Source of the DNA: Deltaproteobacteria bacterium
GTDB lineage: Bacteria; Bdellovibrionota; JACOXK01
Direction of reading: 5' to 3'
NCBI GenBank assembly: GCA_016186995.1
Contig: JACPKQ010000016.1
Span: 1-64,000, forward strand
Length of the DNA: 64,000 bases
Part shown: positions 8,670 to 15,465 of the stretch, piece by piece
Layout: each line of letters begins with the position of its first letter
Numbering within the stretch: position 1 is the first letter of the stretch
Position numbers and translations under genes: made by a program
The notes under the pieces: model-generated
Seen by the model: the letters and a program-made list of their open reading frames with translations, nothing else
What the model was told of the DNA's origin: nothing
The model's database searches: none

Positions 8670-8910
8670 CACTTCGTCCTTCAGATTTATAAAAATCATT
8701 GAGCCCCCGCTTTCTCCAATGCTTTTCTTCCACGCTTTCAACTTGAATATGGTTAGCGCTCCTACCTTGAAGAGCCGCTGTAATTTGAGAAAGTTTTGCT
8801 TTCACAGTATGGCCAAAAATACTGACAATCCCAATAGATGCTACTGATATAAGCGCTACCAAAATGACGTACTCAATCATGCCTTGCCCCTTACAATTTT
8901 TTATTTTCAT
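8662..8910 (-). CDS. Flp-type pilin
   Basis: An 82-residue Flp/Fap-type pilin: MKIKNCKGQGMIEYVILVALISVASIGIVSIFG. Cleavage is expected after the Gly of KG, placing Glu at +5, followed by Tyr, the classical GxxxxEY pattern of Flp pilins. After the hydrophobic helix come KAKLSQITAALQG and a charged tail that is longer than in many Flp pilins. The ATG at 8910 is preceded by TTGGAGGTTTT, a good ribosome binding site. It heads the minus-strand cluster with two TadE-like proteins and one TadG-like protein. The ATPase, secretin and prepilin peptidase genes of a Tad system are not nearby. Confidence 0.8.
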   Translation of the reverse strand: MKIKNCKGQGMIEYVILVALISVASIGIVSIFGHTVKAKLSQITAALQGRSANHIQVESVEEKHWRKRGLNDFYKSEGRSDD

Positions 8911-9007
8911 AAAAACCTCCAATACCCATTGCTTTTGGGCAAAAGCTTTCTTAGCAAAGCCCGTACCAAGTTTTTATGGTCATAACTCATGGAAAAGTGT
9001 GTCAAAA

Positions 9008-9035
9008 TGAAACACTTGAAATTAGGTGAAACACT
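9008..9035. promoter_or_regulatory. Paired direct repeats between divergent genes
   Basis: TGAAACACT occurs at 9008-9016 and again at 9027-9035, 19 bases apart, in the divergent region between the Flp pilin gene and the SPOR-like gene. A TTGACA-like box on the minus strand (9005-9000) lies just beside it and could be the -35 of the pilin promoter, but no good -10 follows. The repeat could be an operator; this is speculative. Confidence 0.25.
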
Positions 9036-9052
9036 CGTTACAAATTGACTTA

Positions 9053-9676
9053 ATGACTCAAAAAAGAAAAATACATCTTCTTTTAACCTCAAAAGAGCTG
9101 ATATTCTCGTTTTTTCTTCTTATTTCGGTTTCTCTCATTGTCTTTGGTATTGGTTTTTATATAGGTGTAGGTGTAAAAAAAGAAAACCCACAAACTCTTG
9201 AAGCAAAAATAGAACAAAGTAGTCCTCCCCCTATGATAGAGCCTTTAGTTCCTGTAAAAATAGAACCCGAACCTCTTGAAAAAGTTGAAGAACCTAAAGA
9301 ACAGACAAAAGAACCCATAATAATTCCACAAGAGTTGCCCAAAGAAACAATCGCTCAAAAAGAAAACTTACAAACTACAGAACCTATAAACCTCTTTGTC
9401 TCGGAAGAAAATTTAAAAACACTATCTGAAGTTCTTAAACATGGCCCTTTTACCTTAAAACTTGGAACTTTCGCCAAAGTAGAAGCAGTGCTTCACGAAA
9501 AAGAAAAAATACATGAAGCTGGGTTTCCTTCAGCCTATTTTTGCCCACAAGAAGACCCCTCAACCCTAACACTATGTTTAGGGGGGTTTTCTACAGAAAA
9601 AAAAGCAGAAAATTTTGCCACCCTTCTTAAAAAGAAAAAAATTATTGAAACATTTAACATTCACAAACTAAACTAA
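9053..9676 (+). CDS. Membrane-anchored SPOR-domain-like protein
   Basis: The protein of 207 residues has a cytoplasmic start (MTQKRKIHLLLTSKELIFSF), one membrane segment (FFLLISVSLIVFGIGFYIGVG), a Pro/Glu-rich linker (about residues 40-105) and a C-terminal region of about 70 residues beginning FTLKLGTFAKVEAV and containing LTLCLGGFSTEKKAENFATL. The paired G-x-F and G-G-F elements with alternating charged helices fit a SPOR domain, which binds denuded septal peptidoglycan in proteins such as FtsN. The start is placed at 9053 (internal ATG), since the in-frame ATG at 9026 adds nine residues with no support. A cell-division or envelope role is inferred from architecture. Confidence 0.65.
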   Translation: MTQKRKIHLLLTSKELIFSFFLLISVSLIVFGIGFYIGVGVKKENPQTLEAKIEQSSPPPMIEPLVPVKIEPEPLEKVEEPKEQTKEPIIIPQELPKETIAQKENLQTTEPINLFVSEENLKTLSEVLKHGPFTLKLGTFAKVEAVLHEKEKIHEAGFPSAYFCPQEDPSTLTLCLGGFSTEKKAENFATLLKKKKIIETFNIHKLN

Positions 9677-9686
9677 CTTATTTTTC

Positions 9687-10037
9687 ATGAGTATGAGAAA
9701 AATCGAAAAGCCCTGGGGACATGAACTGATCTTCGCACACACGCAAAAGTATGCTGGGAAGATTCTTTATATTAAAAAGGGCGAAAAATTAAGTTACCAA
9801 TATCATAACAACAAAGAAGAAACGATTCTTCTCTATAAAGGAAAAATGCTTTTTGAATTTGAAAAAGAAAACACTGCCCAATCTTTACAACTTAACCCAG
9901 GCGACACATTTCATATTCCACCTAAAATGAAACACAGGATGAGCGCCCTTGAAGAATGCGAAGTTTTTGAAGTTTCAAGCCCAGAATTAGAAGATGTAGT
10001 TCGCCTTAAAGATGCCTATGGAAGATGTGAAAAATAA
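9687..10037 (+). CDS. Cupin-fold phosphomannose isomerase-like protein
   Basis: The 116-residue protein is a single cupin domain resembling the C-terminal part of bifunctional mannose-6-phosphate isomerase / mannose-1-phosphate guanylyltransferase. Visible motifs are EKPWGHELIFAHT at the N-terminus, then GEKLSYQYHNNKEETILLYKG (metal-binding His and Glu), and LNPGDTFHIPPKMKHRMSA with two further His. It overlaps the following guanylyltransferase gene by about 20 bases. In the fused enzymes the cupin follows the transferase; here it is a separate gene placed before it. The likely role is fructose-6-phosphate to mannose-6-phosphate conversion for GDP-mannose synthesis, but single cupins of this type can have other sugar substrates. 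Confidence 0.7.
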   Translation: MSMRKIEKPWGHELIFAHTQKYAGKILYIKKGEKLSYQYHNNKEETILLYKGKMLFEFEKENTAQSLQLNPGDTFHIPPKMKHRMSALEECEVFEVSSPELEDVVRLKDAYGRCEK

Positions 10038-11013
10038 TTTTTATGCCGTTATTATGGCTGGTGGTAGTGGAAAAAGGCTGTGGCCTCTTTCAACAGAAGA
10101 TTTTCCAAAACAATTTCTTACTTTTGGTAAAAAAGAACCTCTGATTGTTCAAACAATTCAAAGAATGCTGCCATTGATTTCAAAAAAAAATATTTATGTT
10201 GTTTCTTTGAAAAAACAGGAAAAGCTTCTTAGAAGATTTGTAAAAATCATTCCTTCCTCAAACTTTATTTTTGAACCTTACCAGAAAAACACCGCTGCCT
10301 GTCTTGCTTTGGCTGCTTTCACTCTTTATCAAAAGAATCCCAATGCTGTGATGCTTGCAGCACCCTCAGATAACTCACTTTTTCCAGAAAAGGCCTTTCA
10401 AAAAGATCTTCAAAAAGCGCTTCATTTGGCTCACAAGAATAATGTTCTTATTACCTTTGGCACTCAACCTTCGTTTGCTGCTACAGGTTTTGGTTATATC
10501 GAAAAGGGCGAAGAGATTTCTAGCAATGTATTTAAAGTAAAAAAATTTACTGAAAAACCCAAACTTCAAAAAGCAAAAAAATATATAAAATCAAAAAACT
10601 TTTACTGGAACAGTGGGCATTTTGCATGGAAGGCTTCTACTTTTTTAGAGGCCTTAGAAAGACACCTTCCGAAAACTTATCAAAAACTTAAAAAATGTTT
10701 TGAAAGTAAAAAAAACTCACTCGAAAAAGCCTATAAAAACCTTCACAACATTTCAGTTGATTACGCTATTATGGAAAAAGCTAGAAATGCTGTTGTTTTT
10801 AAAGCTCAGTTTCAATTTGATGATTTAGGAAGTCTTACAAAAATTAACCCTTGCTACCGAAAACTTTACGAAATTAATTCTCACAACAACCTGATTCATG
10901 CAGATAAAGTAGTAGCTACTGTAGGGGTTCAAGGGCTTATTATTATTGAAAAAGACGGAAAGTTGCTGGTCGCCTCAAAAAAACACGTTCAGAAAGTAAA
11001 AGAAATTTTTTAA
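10012..11013 (+). CDS. manC: Mannose-1-phosphate guanylyltransferase
   Basis: The 333-residue protein is a nucleotidyltransferase forming GDP-mannose from mannose-1-phosphate and GTP. The N-terminus has the pyrophosphorylase signature VIMAGGSGKRLWPLS followed by FPKQFL; later come PSDN, GFGYIEKGE, VKKFTEKP and FYWNSGHFAWKA, all typical of ManC/AlgA. It lacks the C-terminal cupin domain found in the bifunctional forms; that domain is encoded by the overlapping gene upstream. The start may be the ATG at 10012 or the one at 10018. GDP-mannose would feed polysaccharide or lipopolysaccharide synthesis. A repeat element follows its stop. Confidence 0.9.
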   Translation: MPMEDVKNNFYAVIMAGGSGKRLWPLSTEDFPKQFLTFGKKEPLIVQTIQRMLPLISKKNIYVVSLKKQEKLLRRFVKIIPSSNFIFEPYQKNTAACLALAAFTLYQKNPNAVMLAAPSDNSLFPEKAFQKDLQKALHLAHKNNVLITFGTQPSFAATGFGYIEKGEEISSNVFKVKKFTEKPKLQKAKKYIKSKNFYWNSGHFAWKASTFLEALERHLPKTYQKLKKCFESKKNSLEKAYKNLHNISVDYAIMEKARNAVVFKAQFQFDDLGSLTKINPCYRKLYEINSHNNLIHADKVVATVGVQGLIIIEKDGKLLVASKKHVQKVKEIF

Positions 11014-11020
11014 CAGAGTC

Positions 11021-11103
11021 TGTCATCGCGAGGTTCATGAAATGAACCGTGGCGATCCCATCGCATTAGCGATGAGATTGCTTCACATTCGTTCGCAATG
11101 ACG
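11021..11103 (+). repeat. Dispersed repeat R1 (TGTCATCGCGAGG type)
   Basis: The unit starts TGTCATCGCGAGG, has the conserved CGTGGCGATC in the middle and ends GCAATGACG. Between these lie two small perfect hairpins: GGTTCAT-GAA-ATGAACC and CATCGC-ATTA-GCGATG. A second full copy at 53616-53724 has the same framework but different hairpin stems, and a fragment lies at 54407-54443. It fills the gap between two convergent genes and may also act as a terminator. Confidence 0.85.
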
Positions 11104-11121
11104 AGAACATTCGATGCTAAA

Positions 11122-13248
11122 TCAGCCAATAGTTGCGTATTTAAATTTGTGACTCCACAGCTTTTCAAAGGTCTCTTTCAACAAATGGTGTTCTTCTTTC
11201 TCCAACCTTGGGTCTTCATAGATAAGATAAAAAGCTTCACGTCTGGCTAGTTTTAAAAGCTCATGGTCTCTTAAAAGATCAGCAACCCTGAAACTTACAA
11301 ATCCTGCTTGGCGAGTTCCCAAAAACTCCCCGGGGCCTCTAATTTTTAAATCTTCTTCAGAAATAAGAAAACCGTTTGTTGTTTCTTCCATAATTTTTAA
11401 GCGCTTCACAGCATTTTTTTCCTCATCCCAATTTTTAAGTGAACTTAACAAGTAACAATAAGATTCCAAATCGCTTCTTCCAACCCGCCCTCTTAATTGA
11501 TGGAGTTGTGACAAACCAAAACGCTCTGCATGTTCTACCACCATAAGAGTGGCATTAGGAACATCCACCCCCACCTCAACAACAGTCGTGGAAACTAAAA
11601 TATGAATCTTTCCTTTCTTAAACTCTTCCATAGTTTTATCTTTCTCATTTTGATTCATTTTCCCGTGAAGAAGTTCTACTTGATATGAAGAAAAAATATT
11701 TTTTAAATTTTTAGCTCCTTCTGTTGCATCTTTAAGGTCTATTTTTTCTGATTCTTCAATCAAAGGATAAATATAATAAATTTGTCTACCCTTAGATAGC
11801 TCCTCTCCCATTTTTCGATAAAGCTTATCTTTTTGCTTTTCTAAAAGAACATGTGTTTGAATTGGCTTTCTTCCTTGTGGCATTTCATCAATAACAGAAA
11901 CATCAAGTTCACCATAGGCTGTTAAGGCAAGTGTTCGTGGAATAGGGGTTGCTGTCATAACAAGAACATGGGGCTCTTGTCCTTTTGAAGATAAAGCCTT
12001 TCTTTGATCCACTCCAAAACGATGTTGTTCATCAACCACAACAAGTCCTAATTTTTGAAATGTAAGATCTTCCTGAATAAGGGCATGAGTTCCTATGATA
12101 ATGCGCGCGACACCTTGTTCGATCTCTCTGTATACAGCTTTTTTCTCCTTGGCTCCCAAAGCTGACACAAGAAATCTCATTGAAAGCCCTATCTTCTTAT
12201 CAAACCTTGATAATATTTTTTCAAAACTTAAAAAGTGCTGATGGGCTAAAATTTCGGTGGGGGCCATAATAGCTACTTGAAAGCCGTTTTGAAACGCTAA
12301 AAGCGCTGCGCCCATAGATACAACTGTTTTTCCACTTCCAACATCCCCTTGTACAAGCCGGTTCATAGGTTTTTCCTGCACTAAATCTTTTATAATTTCA
12401 TCTAAAACCTTAAATTGTGCTCCAGTTAATTTGAAAGGTAGTTTTTTTGAAAAATTCTCTAAGAAACTTGTCAAAACTACAAATGCATATGTCTTTTGAG
12501 ATTTTATTTGTGATTTTTTAAGTGCTAGTCCTAATTCTAAGAAAAAGAACTCATCAAAAATAAGTCTTCTACGTGCCTCGGATTCTCCTCTTAAAAGATC
12601 TTCAATGTTTACATCTTCATGGGGAAAATGAATTTCTTGATAAGCCTCTTTTAAAGAAATAAGTGCATGTTTGTTTCTGATAACTTCAGGCAAAGGATCT
12701 TCTAACTTATCAGAATAGTTTTCAACAATAGTTTTTAAAACTCTTCGAATGGTTTTTTGATAAAGCCCCCCCGTTTCCGAATAAATAGGAACAATACGTC
12801 CAAAATGAAGTAAGTCTTTGTGCTCATCTTCTTCAACAATTTCAAAATCAGGATGTACGATTTGTTTTTGCCACCGAAACTCTTGCACCTCCCCTGTAAA
12901 AATAAGACTGCACCCAGATTTAAGCATTTTTCTCATGGTGGGAGCATGGTAGCGAAACCATTTTAAAGAAATAGAACCACTTTGATCAGAAACTACACAT
13001 TCCAAAATCTTTAGCTTTCTGTTTCTTAGAGGAATCACTCTCAAAGAAGAAATCTTTCCTAAAGAAGTTTGTTTTAAACCTGGTTTGAGTTTTACTATGG
13101 GAGTGAAGGTCCTTCTATCTTCATAAGTGCGTGGTAAAAACTGAAATGCATCGCCTACCGTTTCAACATCTTTACGAGAAAAGAGCTCTGCAAGCCTGGG
13201 CCCCACACCTTTGACGTACTGAAGTGGGTATTTAAGGATTTCGCTCAT
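11122..13248 (-). CDS. recG: ATP-dependent DNA helicase RecG
   Basis: RecG regresses stalled replication forks and processes branched DNA and R-loops. The 708-residue protein starts with the wedge/OB part (residues 1-150, PLQYVKGVGPRLAELF then FLPRTYEDRR), followed by helicase domain 1 with LTGAQ (274), Walker A GDVGSGKT (301-308), MAPTEILA and the DEQH box (406-409) with HRFGVDQR. Domain 2 shows VLVMTATPIPRTLALTAYG, STTVVEVGVDVPNATLMVVE and RFGLSQLHQLRGRVGR. The C-terminus has the typical RGPGEFLGTRQAG. Length and motif order match the family. It stands alone on the minus strand with repeat islands on both sides. Confidence 0.97.
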   Translation of the reverse strand: MSEILKYPLQYVKGVGPRLAELFSRKDVETVGDAFQFLPRTYEDRRTFTPIVKLKPGLKQTSLGKISSLRVIPLRNRKLKILECVVSDQSGSISLKWFRYHAPTMRKMLKSGCSLIFTGEVQEFRWQKQIVHPDFEIVEEDEHKDLLHFGRIVPIYSETGGLYQKTIRRVLKTIVENYSDKLEDPLPEVIRNKHALISLKEAYQEIHFPHEDVNIEDLLRGESEARRRLIFDEFFFLELGLALKKSQIKSQKTYAFVVLTSFLENFSKKLPFKLTGAQFKVLDEIIKDLVQEKPMNRLVQGDVGSGKTVVSMGAALLAFQNGFQVAIMAPTEILAHQHFLSFEKILSRFDKKIGLSMRFLVSALGAKEKKAVYREIEQGVARIIIGTHALIQEDLTFQKLGLVVVDEQHRFGVDQRKALSSKGQEPHVLVMTATPIPRTLALTAYGELDVSVIDEMPQGRKPIQTHVLLEKQKDKLYRKMGEELSKGRQIYYIYPLIEESEKIDLKDATEGAKNLKNIFSSYQVELLHGKMNQNEKDKTMEEFKKGKIHILVSTTVVEVGVDVPNATLMVVEHAERFGLSQLHQLRGRVGRSDLESYCYLLSSLKNWDEEKNAVKRLKIMEETTNGFLISEEDLKIRGPGEFLGTRQAGFVSFRVADLLRDHELLKLARREAFYLIYEDPRLEKEEHHLLKETFEKLWSHKFKYATIG

Positions 13249-13325
13249 AAACTACTCTTATCAAAGAGTTTTTCCTAAGCAACTTTATTTCGTTCCACAG
13301 CCTAGGTTCTTGAAATGGCTAGTTT

Positions 13326-13485
13326 ACATAAAGTTACCTAGCATATTTCTCAGGCATAGCGATCATTTTCCCCTGCGAGGAAAATGTCGCACGCCTCTCG
13401 GCCTCGCTCTTTTTTACTTCGTAAAAAATCCATGCCCGCTTAGGCCTCCGAGACGGCCTTCAAAACATACTAGGTAACTTTATGT
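13326..13485 (+). repeat. Structured element P, copy 1
   Basis: The 160-base element is closed by a perfect 16-bp stem (ACATAAAGTTACCTAG with CTAGGTAACTTTATGT). Hairpin 1 (13359-13390) is GCGA, a bulged T, CATTTTCC, loop CCTGCGA, GGAAAATG, TCGC. Hairpin 2 (13410-13428) is TTTTTTAC, loop TTC, GTAAAAAA. Copy 2 at 59600-59755 keeps the same architecture, the bulged T and similar loops, but has different stem sequences. Confidence 0.75.
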
Positions 13486-13494
13486 TGAATTCGT

Positions 13495-13559
13495 GTCACC
13501 CTGAATGAAATGAAGGGTATAATACGAATTATATTCTTCGCATACGCTCAGAATGACAG
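13495..13559 (+). repeat. Repeat R3 copy with GAATGACA end
   Basis: GTGTCACCCTGAATGAAATG at the left and CGCTCAGAATGACAGA at the right are the two ends of the R3 repeat, in inverted arrangement around a short AT-rich centre. Related ends occur at 25211, 31872, 48323 and 53537. This copy is nested in the composite island. Confidence 0.6.
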
Positions 13560-13569
13560 AAATTCCGAG

Positions 13570-13628
13570 TCCATGAGAAAGTAGGGACTGAGTAAACACC
13601 CTCCCCAATTCAGAACCAAGGTTGTTCA
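13570..13628 (+). repeat. Hairpin-family element H, deleted copy
   Basis: The conserved left flank TCCATGAGA and right flank CAGAACCAAGGTTGTT are present, and the left arm AGTAGGGACTG matches the copy at 53730. The central loop GCACGTTYAGGA and part of both inner arms are missing, and the outer arms no longer pair well. It looks like a decayed copy. Confidence 0.6.
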
Positions 13629-13655
13629 TGAGGGCCATTTCAAGAACTTAACTAT

Positions 13656-13684
13656 TTGATTTTACACAGTTCTTTTGATATTAT
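13656..13684 (+). promoter_or_regulatory. Candidate sigma-70 promoter for the gene at 13703
   Basis: A TTGATT box (13656-13661) is followed after 17 bases by TATTAT (13679-13684), 4/6 and 5/6 matches to the sigma-70 consensus. The start site would fall near 13691, giving a very short leader that begins with the AGAGGTG ribosome binding site. This is a plausible guess only. Confidence 0.35.
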
Positions 13685-13702
13685 GAATATAGAGGTGAGT
13701 AT

Positions 13703-14296
13703 ATGGGTGTTGATATCCTTAAAAATCCTCAGTTTTATTTCAAGGAAGTTCTTGAAGACGCACTTAAAAATCAAAACATCGAAACAACTCCCGAAGTCTC
13801 TTACTATCTTGTCAATCTTCTCACCCATTTTATGGAAACAGAAAATCTCTATCAACAAAAAACAGAAAATGGCCTTGAATACGAACCTCTTGCCATTAAA
13901 TACCACAAAGCCCTTACCTCAGATACATTTAAAAAAATAACACTTCTTAAAGAAACAGGGGATCTTTCTCTTTATATTTCTGGTTTTTTTGGAGACAGCC
14001 TTAATAGATCTATTGTTGATATTAGCTATTATATTGGAATGGGAGAAGCTGCTTATGGAAATCTCTCCTATGCAATAGATAAGGATGTTTTTCAACACAT
14101 TTTTAAAGAACTCAGTCAAAAATTTATAAAATTTGTCGATATCTTAGCTGAAATGAGTCAAAGCACAGCAATTCTTAACAATGAAAGCCTTCTTGTTATA
14201 TATGAAAAATGGCTCAAAACCAAAAGTGTGCATCTTTTTAAAAAACTTCAAGAAGAAGGACTTATTCCAGTTGATTTTTCGGATAATCACCAATAA
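13703..14296 (+). CDS. Conserved-looking protein of unknown function
   Basis: The 197-residue protein is soluble, mostly helical and slightly acidic, with no signal peptide, no membrane segment and no recognised motif. It starts MGVDILKNPQFYFKEVLEDA and ends LIPVDFSDNHQ. A good ribosome binding site (AGAGGTG at 13691-13697) is five bases before the ATG. The stretch YISGFFGDSLNRSIVDISYY and the following GMGEAAYGNLSYAI look like the conserved core of a helical domain. It is followed closely by an SH3-domain protein gene on the same strand. I do not recognise the family, so no function is given. Confidence 0.75.
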   Translation: MGVDILKNPQFYFKEVLEDALKNQNIETTPEVSYYLVNLLTHFMETENLYQQKTENGLEYEPLAIKYHKALTSDTFKKITLLKETGDLSLYISGFFGDSLNRSIVDISYYIGMGEAAYGNLSYAIDKDVFQHIFKELSQKFIKFVDILAEMSQSTAILNNESLLVIYEKWLKTKSVHLFKKLQEEGLIPVDFSDNHQ

Positions 14297-14307
14297 AAAT
14301 AAAGAGT

Positions 14308-15039
14308 ATGTTTCGTTTGGTTTTCATCCTTTTGTTTTTTCCTTTTTTATTTCTTCAAGCAGAGAATATCGTCTTTAGTAAAACCTGGGGTGAAAACATC
14401 CCAGTTCGAGAAAGCCCAACAACAAGAAGCTCCGAAATTATTACTACAATTCAAACCGCAACATCCATCCAAGTTTTAGGTAAAGCCTCTCAAAAAGTAA
14501 AAATTGGATCTGTTGAAGATTATTGGTACAAAATTCGAATACATTCTGATGGGAAAGAAGGTTGGATTTTTGGTGCCTATCTTCTTCAAGAAGGCTCACA
14601 AGAACTTAAAGAAAGCATGAGTTTTATTGTACAAAACCTTTATCACTTTTTACCTGACATTCAAAAAACTCTAGAACAGATTAAAAACAATAGAAAAAAC
14701 ATTCTGAGTTTTATCCGATCTTTATCTAATGAAAAAAGAAGATTCCTTCATTATTATGCTTATCATTTTCTTCTTGAAAAAGATGAATTGGCCGTACCAC
14801 TTCTTATAGAATTTATGAACCCACAAGACGAAGCCCTTCATCAAGAAGACGTAAACTATCTTGAAACATGGACATATCTTAACAAACTCATTCCTGCTTT
14901 TTTAAACTCTGATTATGCTTCTTATAAAAAATGGTGGTTTGAACAAAAAAGATTCCAATTTAACCCAAATGATCAAACACTGATGGAAATTTTCACCCAC
15001 ATCAGAAAAAACGAAGATAAACAGTATCGAAGTTTTTAA
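14308..15039 (+). CDS. Secreted protein with a bacterial SH3-like domain
   Basis: The 243-residue protein has an N-terminal signal peptide (MFRLVFILLFFPFLFLQA, cleavage probably after QA) followed by an SH3b-type domain at about residues 25-95: VRESPTTRSSEIITTIQTA, VQVLGKAS-like strand, WYKIRI and KEGWIFGAYL. SH3b domains often bind peptidoglycan. The C-terminal 145 residues are helical and charged, with no clear family. The stop overlaps by four bases the 3-prime end of the convergent gene at 15036. It probably shares a transcript with the gene at 13703. Export and the SH3 fold are supported; the role is not known. Confidence 0.75.
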   Translation: MFRLVFILLFFPFLFLQAENIVFSKTWGENIPVRESPTTRSSEIITTIQTATSIQVLGKASQKVKIGSVEDYWYKIRIHSDGKEGWIFGAYLLQEGSQELKESMSFIVQNLYHFLPDIQKTLEQIKNNRKNILSFIRSLSNEKRRFLHYYAYHFLLEKDELAVPLLIEFMNPQDEALHQEDVNYLETWTYLNKLIPAFLNSDYASYKKWWFEQKRFQFNPNDQTLMEIFTHIRKNEDKQYRSF

Positions 15040-15410
15040 CTTTCTGCTTTTTCTTCTAAAACAGAAATAAGAGTCTTAAGATCGTGGATTTCTTCTTCAA
15101 GAAGCTCTATTTTTGCTTTTTGTTCGAGAATAACTTGGTCTTTGTAAGTAGAAGCAGTTTCAGAAACAGAAACAACACTTTGAAGTGCTTCTCTTGTTAA
15201 ACTAAGAGTTTCATTCAAAGCTTCATGATTGAGCGTTTCTTTTTCAAAATCAGCCCACTCTTCGGCATCGCAAAATATATAATATTTGCCTTCATGGAGC
15301 TTGTACTTAATTTTTTCGGTTTTAATACGCCTTCTTAAAGTCGATGTAGAAACACCCTTTTTAAGAGAGTATTGCTGAAGGGGCACCCAATTTTTATCAA
15401 GCTCATTCAT
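15036..15410 (-). CDS. Putative DNA-binding protein with N-terminal HTH and coiled coil
   Basis: The 124-residue protein has an N-terminal MerR/excisionase-like winged-helix pattern: WVPLQQYSLKKGVSTSTLRR (residues 8-27) with a following KYKLHEGKYYIFCDAEEWADF, which resembles the wing and the last helix of such domains. The C-terminal half (about 60-124) is a strongly helical, heptad-like region (QVILEQKAKIELLEEEIHDL), so it is likely to oligomerise. It is transcribed away from the patatin-like gene and converges with the SH3 gene. A regulatory role is probable, but the target is unknown. Confidence 0.65.
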   Translation of the reverse strand: MNELDKNWVPLQQYSLKKGVSTSTLRRRIKTEKIKYKLHEGKYYIFCDAEEWADFEKETLNHEALNETLSLTREALQSVVSVSETASTYKDQVILEQKAKIELLEEEIHDLKTLISVLEEKAES

Positions 15411-15465
15411 TGACTTAGAAACCTCCGTTATGCTTATAATGGCAGCTTAACAAAGGCCTACGAAC

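Larger units (their letters stand above)
13306..13647. repeat. Composite repeat island bounded by 14-bp inverted repeats
   Basis: The 454-base gap between recG and the next gene holds no gene. It is bounded by perfect inverted repeats: GTTCTTGAAATGGC at 13306-13319 and GCCATTTCAAGAAC at 13634-13647. Inside are a structured element (13326-13485), an R3 repeat (13495-13559) and a hairpin-family remnant (13570-13628). Related TTCTTGAAATGG-type ends bound the repeats at 55811-55992 and 59581-59954, so this looks like a non-autonomous mobile element family carrying nested repeats. No transposase gene is present. Confidence 0.7.
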
